Source: SVFI01 sp045643145 (GTDB taxonomy: Bacteria > Bacillota > Clostridia > Lachnospirales > Lachnospiraceae). From it: DNA of 31,009 nucleotides. The DNA lies in contig JAZUKG010000234.1 in assembly GCA_045643145.1 (NCBI GenBank), forward strand, positions 1 through 31,009, in the 5' to 3' direction. A model generated the notes under the pieces. It worked only from the letters and a program-made list of their open reading frames with translations. It had not been told where the DNA came from and searched no databases. Position 1 is the stretch's first letter, and each line of letters starts with the position of its first letter. Made by a program: the position numbers and the translations under genes. Shown here in pieces: positions 14,965 through 22,808 of the stretch.

Positions 14965-15618
14965 ATGATTAAAATTTTAGTAGTAGAGGATGAAAAGGCC
15001 ATTCGTGACCTGATGAAACTGAATTTGATGAGCAGCGGCTACGATGTAACCTGTGCCGAGGACGGACTGATTGCAGCCGATTTATTAGAAGATCATACCT
15101 ATGACTTGATTCTTTTGGATATCATGCTGCCGAAAATCGACGGATATGAACTGCTTGAATATATAAAGCCATTAAATATTCCGGTTATTTTTATCACAGC
15201 CAAGGCTTCTCTGGATGACAGAGTCAAGGGACTGATGCAGGGAGCTGAGGATTATATCGTAAAACCATTTGAAATCGTAGAGCTGTTAGCCAGAATCCAG
15301 GTGGTACTCAGACGCTACCAAAAAAGTGACTCATTGCTAACTTTTGAAGATATTACCGTAGATACCGCTTCGAGAATCGCCAAAAGAAACAATGAGGAGC
15401 TGGATTTAACACCCAAGGAATTTGACCTTTTGGCTCTGTTTATCCGAAACACAGGAATCACACTGTTTCGTGAGCGTATTTATGAAATCATCTGGGAACA
15501 GGAATATCTGGGAGATTCCCGTACCCTGGATTTACATATTCAAAGACTACGTAAAAAAACCGGACTCGTTGACCAGCTGAAAACCATTTATCGTGTAGGC
15601 TACCGCTTAGAGGGCTAA
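14965..15618 (+). CDS. OmpR/PhoB-family response regulator
   Basis: A 217-residue cytoplasmic transcription factor. The receiver domain has the acidic pocket (E8, D9), the phospho-acceptor D52 (LILLDIMLP), T78 and K100 (YIVKPFE). The C-terminal winged helix (about 124-217) has LTPKEFDLLALF, the recognition helix SRTLDLHIQRLRKK and the wing YRVGYRLE. The kinase gene starts six bases after its stop. The repeat in its own upstream region is the likely binding site, controlling both this operon and the divergent exporter block. Confidence 0.96.
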   Translation: MIKILVVEDEKAIRDLMKLNLMSSGYDVTCAEDGLIAADLLEDHTYDLILLDIMLPKIDGYELLEYIKPLNIPVIFITAKASLDDRVKGLMQGAEDYIVKPFEIVELLARIQVVLRRYQKSDSLLTFEDITVDTASRIAKRNNEELDLTPKEFDLLALFIRNTGITLFRERIYEIIWEQEYLGDSRTLDLHIQRLRKKTGLVDQLKTIYRVGYRLEG

Positions 15619-15624
15619 TCATTT

Positions 15625-17073
15625 ATGAAATTCAGATACAAGGTGCTCTGCGTCACGCTCCTTTTGCTTTCGATCGGTATTTCCATCGTCGGCTTTGTCA
15701 TTATGAATCAAAATATGAATCTGACTTTAGACACACAGATTCGAAATGCCATCGATGAAAACAATATGCTGCAGGAAAGTATCGAATACCAGCTTTTGGA
15801 TGTCGCGGAACCATCACATAATAAAGAAATTAAATCGAAAATAAATCAGATTATGCCTTCCATTTCTATGGGAATTTCGGCATCGGGATCTGAGATCTAT
15901 GTTTTTTATTCTGACAGCAGGATTTACCAGACTGCACAGGAAATGTCAGAAACTGCTTATAGCCTGAATCGCCAGGCCGAAAACGGACATAAAAAATACA
16001 TCATGACCCAGGAAGGAACCAATACCTACATCTATGTATGCTCCTGTTCCATGGTAGGTGATCAAAAGCTTTGTATCATTAACCGCTGGGATGCCACTCC
16101 GGTATATAAAATGATGGATAACCAGACCAATTTCTTTTATGTCTTACTGATCAGTGCACTGCTGATTGGCGGCGTTGCCATTTATGTGCTGATCGGATAC
16201 CTGACCAAGCCATTAGAGGATTTGTCCAATACCTCCCGTGCTTTCGGAAATGGTGACTATACCTCGAGAGCTACCGTCTATTCCGATGACGAATTCGGAA
16301 ATCTGGCATCTACTTACAACGAAATGGCCAAATCCGTTTCTGAGCACATCGATGCTCTGGAAAATACATTGGATTCTCAGGAGCGATTTGTTGCTGCATT
16401 TACGCATGAAATCAAAACCCCGATGACCAGCATCATCGGCTATGCGGACCTGATTCGGTCCAAGGATTTGTCCGAGGAGGATTTACTGCTGAGTGCCTCC
16501 TATATCTTTTCCGAAGGCGCCAGACTCGAAGCGATGTCTCAAAAGCTGTTTGATATTTTGTCCGCCAAACAAAACAAAATCGAGCTAAAAACCATATGGG
16601 TGGAAGCGATGATGGATACCATCGTACGAAGCGTCGAACCGGCACTGACAGAGAAAAAAATCAAGCTGGAGCTGGATTATGAACAGGCTTACCTGCGAGC
16701 AGATTTCCAGCTTTTGGTATCTGCATTTATCAACCTGATTGACAATGCCAGAAAAGCATCTACCACCGGCAAGAAGATTTATATACAGGGAAAAAGAAAC
16801 CAAAACACCTATGATATCAGTATCCGGGATGAAGGAAGCGGTATTCCGGAAAGTCATCTTTCCAAAATTACCGAGGCCTTTTATATGGTAGATAAATCCC
16901 GCTCCCGAATGGAAGGAGGAGCCGGTCTCGGACTTTCCCTCGCCAATACCATATTTGAAAGCCACGATGCGAAAATGGAAATTCAGTCCAGAGTCGGAAG
17001 AGGTACTACCATCACCGTTCGTTTCCCGTGGTATGAAAATATCAATTCTTCTTTAGAAACCGAAGAAGATTAA
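15625..17073 (+). CDS. Membrane sensor histidine kinase
   Basis: A 482-residue kinase partner of the regulator upstream. It has a membrane segment at about 7-27, an outer sensing region of about 140 residues, a second membrane segment at about 169-191, HAMP (TKPLEDLSNTSRAF, DEFGNLASTYNEM), the phospho-accepting His261 in FTHEIKTPMTSI, the N-box at N374 (NLIDNARKAS) and the ATP lid (DEGSGI, GGAGLGLSLA). The ribosome binding site GAGGG lies in the last codons of the regulator gene. The outer domain is too large to be an intramembrane-type sensor, so it likely reads an extracellular signal. No known sensor fold is recognised. Confidence 0.95.
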   Translation: MKFRYKVLCVTLLLLSIGISIVGFVIMNQNMNLTLDTQIRNAIDENNMLQESIEYQLLDVAEPSHNKEIKSKINQIMPSISMGISASGSEIYVFYSDSRIYQTAQEMSETAYSLNRQAENGHKKYIMTQEGTNTYIYVCSCSMVGDQKLCIINRWDATPVYKMMDNQTNFFYVLLISALLIGGVAIYVLIGYLTKPLEDLSNTSRAFGNGDYTSRATVYSDDEFGNLASTYNEMAKSVSEHIDALENTLDSQERFVAAFTHEIKTPMTSIIGYADLIRSKDLSEEDLLLSASYIFSEGARLEAMSQKLFDILSAKQNKIELKTIWVEAMMDTIVRSVEPALTEKKIKLELDYEQAYLRADFQLLVSAFINLIDNARKASTTGKKIYIQGKRNQNTYDISIRDEGSGIPESHLSKITEAFYMVDKSRSRMEGGAGLGLSLANTIFESHDAKMEIQSRVGRGTTITVRFPWYENINSSLETEED

Positions 17074-17097
17074 CCAACACCAAAAAAGGATAATCCC

Positions 17098-17937
17098 GTG
17101 ATTAATTATTTACAGAAATACAAAGAAAAAATCATATGGCTTTGCTTTTTTGTCATTATCGGACTCACAATTATTCTGCCCAGAAGAGCTCTGGATTTTA
17201 ATCTGACCAGACATCTGAACAAGCTCGAATCCGTTCCGGAGGAAATCTTTATCGCCAATAAAACCTCCATGGCAAAACGAACCTCGAGACTTTTGTCACC
17301 GATTGACAAAATGAAAATGGTTACCGGAGCCTGGGAATGCATTCAGGATGAAAGCACTCAGCCGGAGCCGTTTTTGACAGAAGCAGAAGCGGTCAGCCTG
17401 GCCAAGGAGCAAATCGAATATATGTATTCCTTGAAGCTGTATCCGTTTTCCCTGAAATCCGATTCCGATAACTGGTATCAGTGGAATACCGAATGCTTTT
17501 GCTACAAGGAAACCAGCTTTCACACCTATACCAGTTACCTATGGGTAATCAATTTTGAAAAATATGACAACTCTCTGTCTCATACCATTTTTATGACAGA
17601 AGACGGTGTGATTTTGTATGCTTCCTCTACAGACAAGACCGTCCCGATTAAAAGCTTCAGTCAGACCATATCCAATGATGTCATGTCCCGGCTGTTAAAG
17701 CAAAAATGCCGAATGACCAAACTGGAGGAAACCAAAGAATACAACAATCTGGCCTATATCATGCAATATATTTATCCGGTCAATACCATGGCCTTTTGGA
17801 CGGATACCAACAGCTACAAAGTCAGTTTGGATACAGAAAATAACACCAAAGAAGAGTTCCTATTCTTTCAAATGTACGGAACCAAACGCTACAGCATCGG
17901 TATTTTGCCGATTTCTGCTACTGAAAAAATAAATTAA
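17098..17937 (+). CDS. Membrane-anchored protein of unknown function, third gene of the two-component operon
   Basis: A 279-residue product starting at GTG, with AAGGA eight bases upstream. One N-terminal membrane segment (about 13-29, IIWLCFFVIIGLTIIL) is followed by an outer domain with no lipobox. The segment EPFLTEAEAVSLAKEQIEY resembles the helix shared by the two lipoproteins across the divergent promoter (DREQAL, AKEDAL), and MTEDGVILYASS resembles their DHQGVVSAEF strand. A distant relationship to those proteins, or to PepSY domains, is possible but unproven. It starts 24 bases after the kinase gene and ends at a terminator, so it is probably co-expressed. An accessory sensor role is inference. 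Confidence 0.85.
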   Translation: MINYLQKYKEKIIWLCFFVIIGLTIILPRRALDFNLTRHLNKLESVPEEIFIANKTSMAKRTSRLLSPIDKMKMVTGAWECIQDESTQPEPFLTEAEAVSLAKEQIEYMYSLKLYPFSLKSDSDNWYQWNTECFCYKETSFHTYTSYLWVINFEKYDNSLSHTIFMTEDGVILYASSTDKTVPIKSFSQTISNDVMSRLLKQKCRMTKLEETKEYNNLAYIMQYIYPVNTMAFWTDTNSYKVSLDTENNTKEEFLFFQMYGTKRYSIGILPISATEKIN

Positions 17938-17958
17938 TTAGACCGCAGTCAATGAAAA

Positions 17959-17987
17959 ACAGCCTTAGGGGCATTCCCTAAGGCTGT
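17959..17987. terminator. Bidirectional intrinsic terminator
   Basis: ACAGCCTTAGGG pairs with CCCTAAGGCTGT across a five-base loop, a perfect 12-bp stem. On the minus strand it is followed by TTTTTC, and on the plus strand by a weaker T-rich tail. It separates the convergent two-component operon and prephenate dehydrogenase gene and can serve both. Confidence 0.92.
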
Positions 17988-18013
17988 CTGTTATTTTGAG
18001 ACAAAACTAAATT

Positions 18014-18850
18014 TTAAATTCCGTCAATTTCGATTTTGCACTGCTTTCCTTCTGCCAATAAATCATGCAGAGTATTGGCATCTTCATTTTGAATCGCATC
18101 TCGATACGCACTCACATTTTCAATAAAAATATTCAGCTCATTTACCAGCGCATCCTTGTTTTCAATAAAAAGCTCCGTCCACATATTCTCATTTAAGTAA
18201 GCCACTCTCGTTAAATCCTTGTAGCTTCCAGCTGAGAAACCATCATGATTTTTCGCAGTCGGGCTCTTTACATAAGCATTGCTGACCACATGTGCCATCT
18301 GAGAAGTAAACGCAATCATAGCATCATGTCTCTTTGGATCGCAAAGAGTAAATTTACCGAATCGAATCGGTGATAACAGCTGCTTTGCTCTCTCAATCAC
18401 CTCTGTATCATTCATATCCTCCGGAACCAATACCATGGATGCTCCGTCGTACATATTTTTAGTACTGTATGCAAATCCGGAAAAATGTCTTCCTGCCATC
18501 GGATGACCTCCGACAAAAGTAAAGCCGTATTCTCTGGCAATCGCAAAACAGGTATCGCAAAGTACCTCTTTGGTACCGCAGCAATCAATTACCATCGCAT
18601 CCTTTGAAATAAAAGGAGCCATCTTTTTTAAATAATCAATACAAAGCTTTGGATACAGACACAAAAGAATTAAATCACATTCCTTGATATTATTTTCATC
18701 CAGCTCTCCGTCAATTGCTTTTGCTGCATAAGCATCCTCAATTACCTGCTTACTTCTGTTATAAGCCAGTACATTATGTTCATCATTATCGCTATAGGCT
18801 CTGGCAAAAGATCCGCCAATCAAACCGAGTCCTACGATTCCTACTGTCAT
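18014..18850 (-). CDS. tyrA: Prephenate dehydrogenase
   Basis: It oxidatively decarboxylates prephenate to 4-hydroxyphenylpyruvate in tyrosine synthesis, using NAD(P). The 278-residue product has the Rossmann motif GLGLIG (7-12), the LILLCLYP strand, a VIDCCGTK turn, and the HPMAGRHFSGF motif from 116. The length matches stand-alone TyrA without chorismate mutase or ACT domains, so feedback control by an ACT domain is not expected here. AGGA precedes the ATG. It has its own extended -10 promoter and a small GNRA-loop hairpin in the leader, and ends at a strong bidirectional terminator. Confidence 0.94.
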   Translation of the reverse strand: MTVGIVGLGLIGGSFARAYSDNDEHNVLAYNRSKQVIEDAYAAKAIDGELDENNIKECDLILLCLYPKLCIDYLKKMAPFISKDAMVIDCCGTKEVLCDTCFAIAREYGFTFVGGHPMAGRHFSGFAYSTKNMYDGASMVLVPEDMNDTEVIERAKQLLSPIRFGKFTLCDPKRHDAMIAFTSQMAHVVSNAYVKSPTAKNHDGFSAGSYKDLTRVAYLNENMWTELFIENKDALVNELNIFIENVSAYRDAIQNEDANTLHDLLAEGKQCKIEIDGI

Positions 18851-18860
18851 ATTTTTATCC

Positions 18861-18876
18861 TAACGCTTTCGCGTTA
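18861..18876 (-). promoter_or_regulatory. GNRA-loop hairpin directly before the tyrA ribosome binding site
   Basis: On the minus strand TAACGC-GAAA-GCGTTA forms a perfect 6-bp stem with a GAAA tetraloop. It ends two bases before the AGGA ribosome binding site of tyrA. It could influence mRNA stability or translation; no T-run follows, so it is not a terminator. Confidence 0.55.
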
Positions 18877-18912
18877 TTTTCCTTTCTGAAAAATAGAATC
18901 ATTCCATTACCC

Positions 18913-18918
18913 ATTATA
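18913..18918 (-). promoter_or_regulatory. Extended -10 promoter of tyrA
   Basis: The minus strand reads TTGCTATAAT, a TGC before a perfect TATAAT, which is an extended -10. A weak -35 precedes it. It gives a leader of about 55 bases containing the GNRA hairpin. Confidence 0.55.
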
Positions 18919-18960
18919 GCAATAATGATGAAATCTTGCGAGATATTTTTACAGGTTCTG

Positions 18961-20859
18961 TTAATCTTCTGTTTCGAGGACTTCTTCTACATATTTTCGG
19001 GACATATCATGTCTCATTTTTCTCTCCTTTACCGAATCAAATACGATGGAAAAATCATAATTTTCAGGGTAAAGTTTATCTGCCTTGATATAAAGCTTCA
19101 CTCGCTTTTGATTGATCCAAATCTTCCTATCTGCAATCTGAACTCTGAGTACACCTTTTTCATTAACCGGTTCACAGACAATACCGATTTTCTGATCCGG
19201 CATTACCATAACACTGTCACCGATTTGATACATTTCAGCATTTGAAGCATTGCTGATGACCTTTTTGGTTTTTACGATTTTCTTTCCGTGCTGTTTCTCA
19301 ATAGAATCACTGCTGCTAAAATGATACGAACCTGCTGCTTCTTTTCCGTAGGCAGCAACTGCCGCAGTTTTTAACATATCACTCGGCATTCCGAGCCTTT
19401 CGGCAATATAAAAAGCACAGCTCTCTCCTGCCTGACCGATGATCATCTGATAAGTCGGCTTTAACGTTTCCTTGTCAAAAGTCATTCTGGCATTGACCAC
19501 GCCCTTTGTTTTTGCTGCATAATCCTTTACCTGCGGATAATGCGTGGTAACCAAAAAGTTGGCCCCGCTTTCCAAAAGCTTTTCCAAAATCGCAATCGCA
19601 ATTCCCATACCCTCAGCCGGGTCGGTTCCGCTGCCAAGCTCATCCATAATCACAAAACTATTGGCATCTACCCTACTCAAAATATCCAGCACATTTTTGA
19701 TATGTGCAGAAAAAGTAGAAAGATTTTCTGATAAATTCTGTCCATCGCCAATATCACTTAAATACATAGTATTCATACAAATATCTGCTGCTTTGCTGGT
19801 TACATGAAGTCCGCACTGAGCCATGATACAGTTTAACATTACCGTCTTAATCGCTACGGTCTTCCCTCCTGTATTTGGACCGGTAATGATAATACCCTGA
19901 AGCTCCTCTCCCATTTCAAACTGAAGCGGCACATTCATCTCTTTATCCATCAAAGGATGTCTGGCATCCTTTAACGAAATACGTCTTCCCAGATTAATCT
20001 GTGGCACGCTGCAGTCAAGTTCCAGGCTGAGTCGTCCCTTGGAAAAGATAAAATCGAGCTTTTCTATCAGCTTCATATTGTCTTCTAAATCAGCTGCAGC
20101 ATCTGCTACCATGGCAGTCAGAGTATACAGAATACGATACACTTCATTTTCCTCTTCTACCTGTAATAGTGACATTTCTTCAAAAATATTAGCCACCGCT
20201 AACGGCTCTATAAAAAGAGTACTGCCGGTAGAGGATTTATCAATTACACTACCCGAAATCTTTAGCTTGCAGTCCTTTTTTACCGGCACACAAACTCTGT
20301 TGTTTTTGATGGTATAAAAGGTATCTGACATACAGTCCTTGTGACTTCTGATGACCTGCTCTGCCTTCTGCTTCATAGATTCTCTGCAGCGTTCAATACG
20401 TTGCCTTAAATCAAACAGAATATTTGAGGCATGATCATCTACACTCTCGGAGCGAATCTGTCTGCGTATTTCCTCTAATAAATCAATTTTGGCGTCAATA
20501 TTTTCATCATAATAAGCTAACGGATTTTCAAACTGTTTGCCTCTGGCCAGGTAGCTTTTCAGTCTTTCCAAAATAATCAGCACCCCCTGCACTCTTTCGA
20601 GCTGATAAGGAGTCAGACAGTCACCCTTTTGTGCAATCATTAAAATATCCTTTATTTCCGACACATTCTGAAGCGGCGCTGTTCCCAGCTTATCAATCAT
20701 TTCTCTGGCGTCCGTTGTATCTCTGAGCGCCTTTCGTAGCTTTGATTCTTCCAGAATAATATCTGCGTTTTCTATTTCTTCTTTTGCATGCTGAGTAATC
20801 GCATACTCAGCCCAAATTTCTTTTACTTTATCAAATTCTATCTGATTCATTGTGTTCAT
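18961..20859 (-). CDS. MutS2-like ATPase without a Smr nuclease domain
   Basis: A 632-residue MutS-family ATPase. Clamp and lever helices fill about 1-300. These are followed by the ATPase: Walker A GPNTGGKT (327-334), STFSAH (381-386), Walker B SFVIMDELGSGTDP (401-414) and TTHYPQVKDYA. The N-terminal mismatch-recognition domains of MutS are absent, as in MutS2. It ends about 150 residues short of typical MutS2 (near 780) and the Smr endonuclease domain is missing; a short beta-rich KOW-like stretch (IGDSVMVMPDQKIGIV) remains. Standard MutS2 acts in recombination suppression and ribosome rescue. The role of this Smr-less form is not known from sequence. Confidence 0.9.
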   Translation of the reverse strand: MNTMNQIEFDKVKEIWAEYAITQHAKEEIENADIILEESKLRKALRDTTDAREMIDKLGTAPLQNVSEIKDILMIAQKGDCLTPYQLERVQGVLIILERLKSYLARGKQFENPLAYYDENIDAKIDLLEEIRRQIRSESVDDHASNILFDLRQRIERCRESMKQKAEQVIRSHKDCMSDTFYTIKNNRVCVPVKKDCKLKISGSVIDKSSTGSTLFIEPLAVANIFEEMSLLQVEEENEVYRILYTLTAMVADAAADLEDNMKLIEKLDFIFSKGRLSLELDCSVPQINLGRRISLKDARHPLMDKEMNVPLQFEMGEELQGIIITGPNTGGKTVAIKTVMLNCIMAQCGLHVTSKAADICMNTMYLSDIGDGQNLSENLSTFSAHIKNVLDILSRVDANSFVIMDELGSGTDPAEGMGIAIAILEKLLESGANFLVTTHYPQVKDYAAKTKGVVNARMTFDKETLKPTYQMIIGQAGESCAFYIAERLGMPSDMLKTAAVAAYGKEAAGSYHFSSSDSIEKQHGKKIVKTKKVISNASNAEMYQIGDSVMVMPDQKIGIVCEPVNEKGVLRVQIADRKIWINQKRVKLYIKADKLYPENYDFSIVFDSVKERKMRHDMSRKYVEEVLETED

Positions 20860-20920
20860 TTATATCATCTCCCTTACTGTCATTGCCTCGCATCTTTTCC
20901 ATTTTCATATTATTTTTCAT
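20831..20920 (-). CDS. Possible short upstream ORF overlapping the MutS2-like start
   Basis: A 29-codon open frame (MKNNMKMEKMRGNDSKGDDI then NEHNESDRI) starts at 20920 and overlaps the first codons of the MutS2-like gene in another frame. It has only a weak purine-rich ribosome binding site (AAGAAGTGA). It may be a leader peptide affecting translation of the next gene, or chance. Composition is very polar and no family is recognised. Confidence 0.2.
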   Translation of the reverse strand: MKNNMKMEKMRGNDSKGDDINEHNESDRI

Positions 20921-20981
20921 TTCGATCACTTCTTTCTATATTTATCAGGTTTACTACTACTAATTATTTGACACTTGCGTA

Positions 20982-21005
20982 ATCTCAAGACTGGCGTCTT
21001 GAGAT
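20982..21005. repeat. Perfect inverted repeat after the RNA-gene terminator
   Basis: TCTCAAGAC-TGGC-GTCTTGAGA forms a 9-bp stem (10 with flanking A-T) with a four-base loop, immediately beyond the terminator of the intergenic RNA. Neither strand has a T-run after it, so it is not an obvious second terminator. It might protect a 3' end or be an operator for the MutS2-like gene. Confidence 0.6.
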
Positions 21006-21320
21006 AAGAAAAAGCCATGGTCTCTGTTTCCAGATACCATGGCTTTAAAAATAATCATATTCATTTCCTTTTATTTGCTGTTGGAAGGAATGAAAATAAA
21101 CTGCTCCCGGCAAGACCACGCGCCACTAGGCCGCGGTAATCAAAGAGCAAGCTCACCACAATATTAAGCGAAATACAGATTGCAAGCAGCTGACAGCTAC
21201 TTACCAATGGACAGACTCCTAGCAGGACCACTAAAATGAGTCTTTCGATATTTACTTACGCAAATGTCTCCATTGCCACGCTTAACATACATTTCCTCCA
21301 AATAATAAACTGTTTGAGTT
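21006..21320 (-). ncRNA. Candidate structured non-coding RNA gene
   Basis: A minus-strand transcript of about 310 bases is predicted. It has a consensus promoter (21327-21355) and an intrinsic terminator: a stem of AAAGCCATGGT with ACCATGGCTTT (21046-21036 with 21021-21011), plus four more pairs and a four-base loop, followed by TTTTTCTT. The interior folds well by eye. A closing stem pairs TTGGAGGAAATG (21301-21290) with CATTCCTTCCAA (21092-21081). A second stem pairs ATGTTAAGCG (21288-21279) with CGCTTAATAT (21170-21161). The arms contain a GACTC/GAGTC hairpin, an AGCT/AGCT hairpin, GAGC-TT-GCTC, and an ACCGCG...GCGTGGT stem closing GCC-TAGT-GGC. I do not recognise the class; a housekeeping RNA such as 6S is possible. 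An interrupted reading frame inside it is described under findings. Confidence 0.7.
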
Positions 21321-21326
21321 ATTCAG

Positions 21327-21355
21327 ATTATAGTCACAAACATTTTGCTTGTCAA
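21327..21355 (-). promoter_or_regulatory. Consensus promoter of the intergenic RNA
   Basis: On the minus strand TTGACA (21355-21350) and TATAAT (21332-21327) match the housekeeping consensus exactly, with an optimal 17-base spacer. This is the strongest promoter in the window. It begins just after the stop of the HD-domain gene and points into the 500-base gap before the MutS2-like gene. Confidence 0.92.
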
Positions 21356-21363
21356 CTGATATT

Positions 21364-22128
21364 TTATTTTTGAGATAAATATCTGCCCATTTCCTCTCGG
21401 ATGTTAGCCATCTGCTCATTTGTCACAGGATTTTGAGATTTGAAATTCATCATCTTATCCAGATAGCCCTGGCTAACCATAATTTCAAGACTTTTTGGAT
21501 AAACCAGTTCATATGTCAGAGAAATATGTCCTATTAAATGATCAATGCAGCTGCTTTTCAGTGAACGAAGTACTGCGCTGTGCTGATAAAAAGCCTGCAT
21601 CACTGCCTCAGAGACCTGCGCGTTCATAAGCTCCTCTGTAGTAACGTTGTAAATGTCTTCTAATCGAAAATCAATATTCACTCGGATGATATCGATTTTA
21701 TCTGCATCTCTTAATATATGGCAAAAGCTCTGAATACGAGGACTGAGTCCCGGTTCGATACGAAATGCACTGTGATTTCGTATCGATTTTTCAATCAGTT
21801 CATCCTCGCCAAAGTCCTCACAAAAACGGCGAATCAAACCCTCCTGAAATAAAAGGTCTGCGCCAAAGGTCGCATGATCTACTGACTCGGCATCAATAAA
21901 GGTATTGTATCTTTTTAGCTGTTCAAAACGGCCGATATCATGCAGCATACCAATCAGATATGCCAGGTCACAGTCCTCATCAGACATATTCTCTGATCCG
22001 GCAATCTGTTCACAAAGCTCAGCCACGCGATATGTATGTACGATTTTAAGCTTTACCTTTTCATTACTCGCATCATAGTCATCTGTATATTTTTTAAACT
22101 CATCTCGAAGTCTTTGTTTGTCTATCAT
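21364..22128 (-). CDS. HD-domain phosphohydrolase
   Basis: A 254-residue soluble protein with the metal-binding HD fold: H31 in VHTYRVAELC, the HD pair H63-D64 in GMLHDIGRFEQ, H85 in DHATFGADLL, and LRDADKIDI further on. Proteins of this type hydrolyse nucleotides or phosphodiesters; the substrate is not evident. It starts 16 bases after the HAD phosphatase gene and is the last of three same-strand genes. Its stop is directly followed by the promoter of the intergenic RNA. Confidence 0.88.
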   Translation of the reverse strand: MIDKQRLRDEFKKYTDDYDASNEKVKLKIVHTYRVAELCEQIAGSENMSDEDCDLAYLIGMLHDIGRFEQLKRYNTFIDAESVDHATFGADLLFQEGLIRRFCEDFGEDELIEKSIRNHSAFRIEPGLSPRIQSFCHILRDADKIDIIRVNIDFRLEDIYNVTTEELMNAQVSEAVMQAFYQHSAVLRSLKSSCIDHLIGHISLTYELVYPKSLEIMVSQGYLDKMMNFKSQNPVTNEQMANIREEMGRYLSQK

Positions 22129-22144
22129 AACTTATCTACTACCT

Positions 22145-22795
22145 TTATAAAACCAAAGATATCAGCTCCTGCATATCGTCTATAATGTAGGTAGCGCCTG
22201 CCTCTTTGAGAATATCATAATCCGCATTTCCAAAGGTCACACCACAGGTATCAACACCTGCACCCATTCCCATTTTGATATCAACCGGCATATCTCCGAC
22301 TACCAGTGCCTGATCACTGCTGTAATTTAGTTCCTGCAAAGTTTTTAATACAGGCTCCGGATTTGGCTTTAGTAGCTTTGTATCATCACCGCCCAGCTGA
22401 TAACTAAAATATTTAGCTATGTCTAACTTTTCTAAAAAATATTCCAGTGAAGGAGTATTACGAGAAGTAGCAATAGTCAAAACTGCTCCTGCATCCTTTA
22501 GAGCTTTTAGAGTATCTCTGACACCCGGGAACAAAGTCGGAGGCATAATTTCCTTCATTTCTTCAAACAAATTTCGGTAAACAGTAACAGCCTCATTCAG
22601 CTCCTTTTCACCCATATCCGGATAGAGTTTTTCAAAGCCGGCTTTGGCAGAAAGTCCAATGGTGGAAGCACAGGTTTCTGCGTCATAAACCTTGAGTCCG
22701 AGCTCCTGCATCGCTTTTTGTTTGGCTACTACTATCGGCTTTTGGGTATCTGCTAATGTACCGTCAAAATCAAAAATGATAAGTTCCTTTTTCAT
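22145..22795 (-). CDS. HAD-family phosphatase, phosphoglycolate phosphatase-like
   Basis: A 216-residue haloacid-dehalogenase-type hydrolase. Motif I is DFDGT (Asp9 nucleophile, Asp11), motif II is the Thr/Ser in TIATSRN, motif III is the Lys in LLKPNP, and motif IV is VVGDMPVDIKMG. A helical cap between motifs I and II (about 18-80) places it with Gph/PgmB-like enzymes; the exact substrate is uncertain. It starts 13 bases after the nucleosidase gene and is followed 16 bases later by the HD protein, so the three are probably one operon. Confidence 0.92.
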   Translation of the reverse strand: MKKELIIFDFDGTLADTQKPIVVAKQKAMQELGLKVYDAETCASTIGLSAKAGFEKLYPDMGEKELNEAVTVYRNLFEEMKEIMPPTLFPGVRDTLKALKDAGAVLTIATSRNTPSLEYFLEKLDIAKYFSYQLGGDDTKLLKPNPEPVLKTLQELNYSSDQALVVGDMPVDIKMGMGAGVDTCGVTFGNADYDILKEAGATYIIDDMQELISLVL

Positions 22796-22808
22796 AGTTC
22801 ACCTGATC

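Noticed and set aside
21121..21145. T-box-like ACCGCGG in the intergenic RNA
   Set aside because: The required TGG before ACCGCGG is absent (the sequence is GATTACCGCGG), and the downstream gene is not an aminoacyl-tRNA or amino-acid gene with the terminator as a switch.
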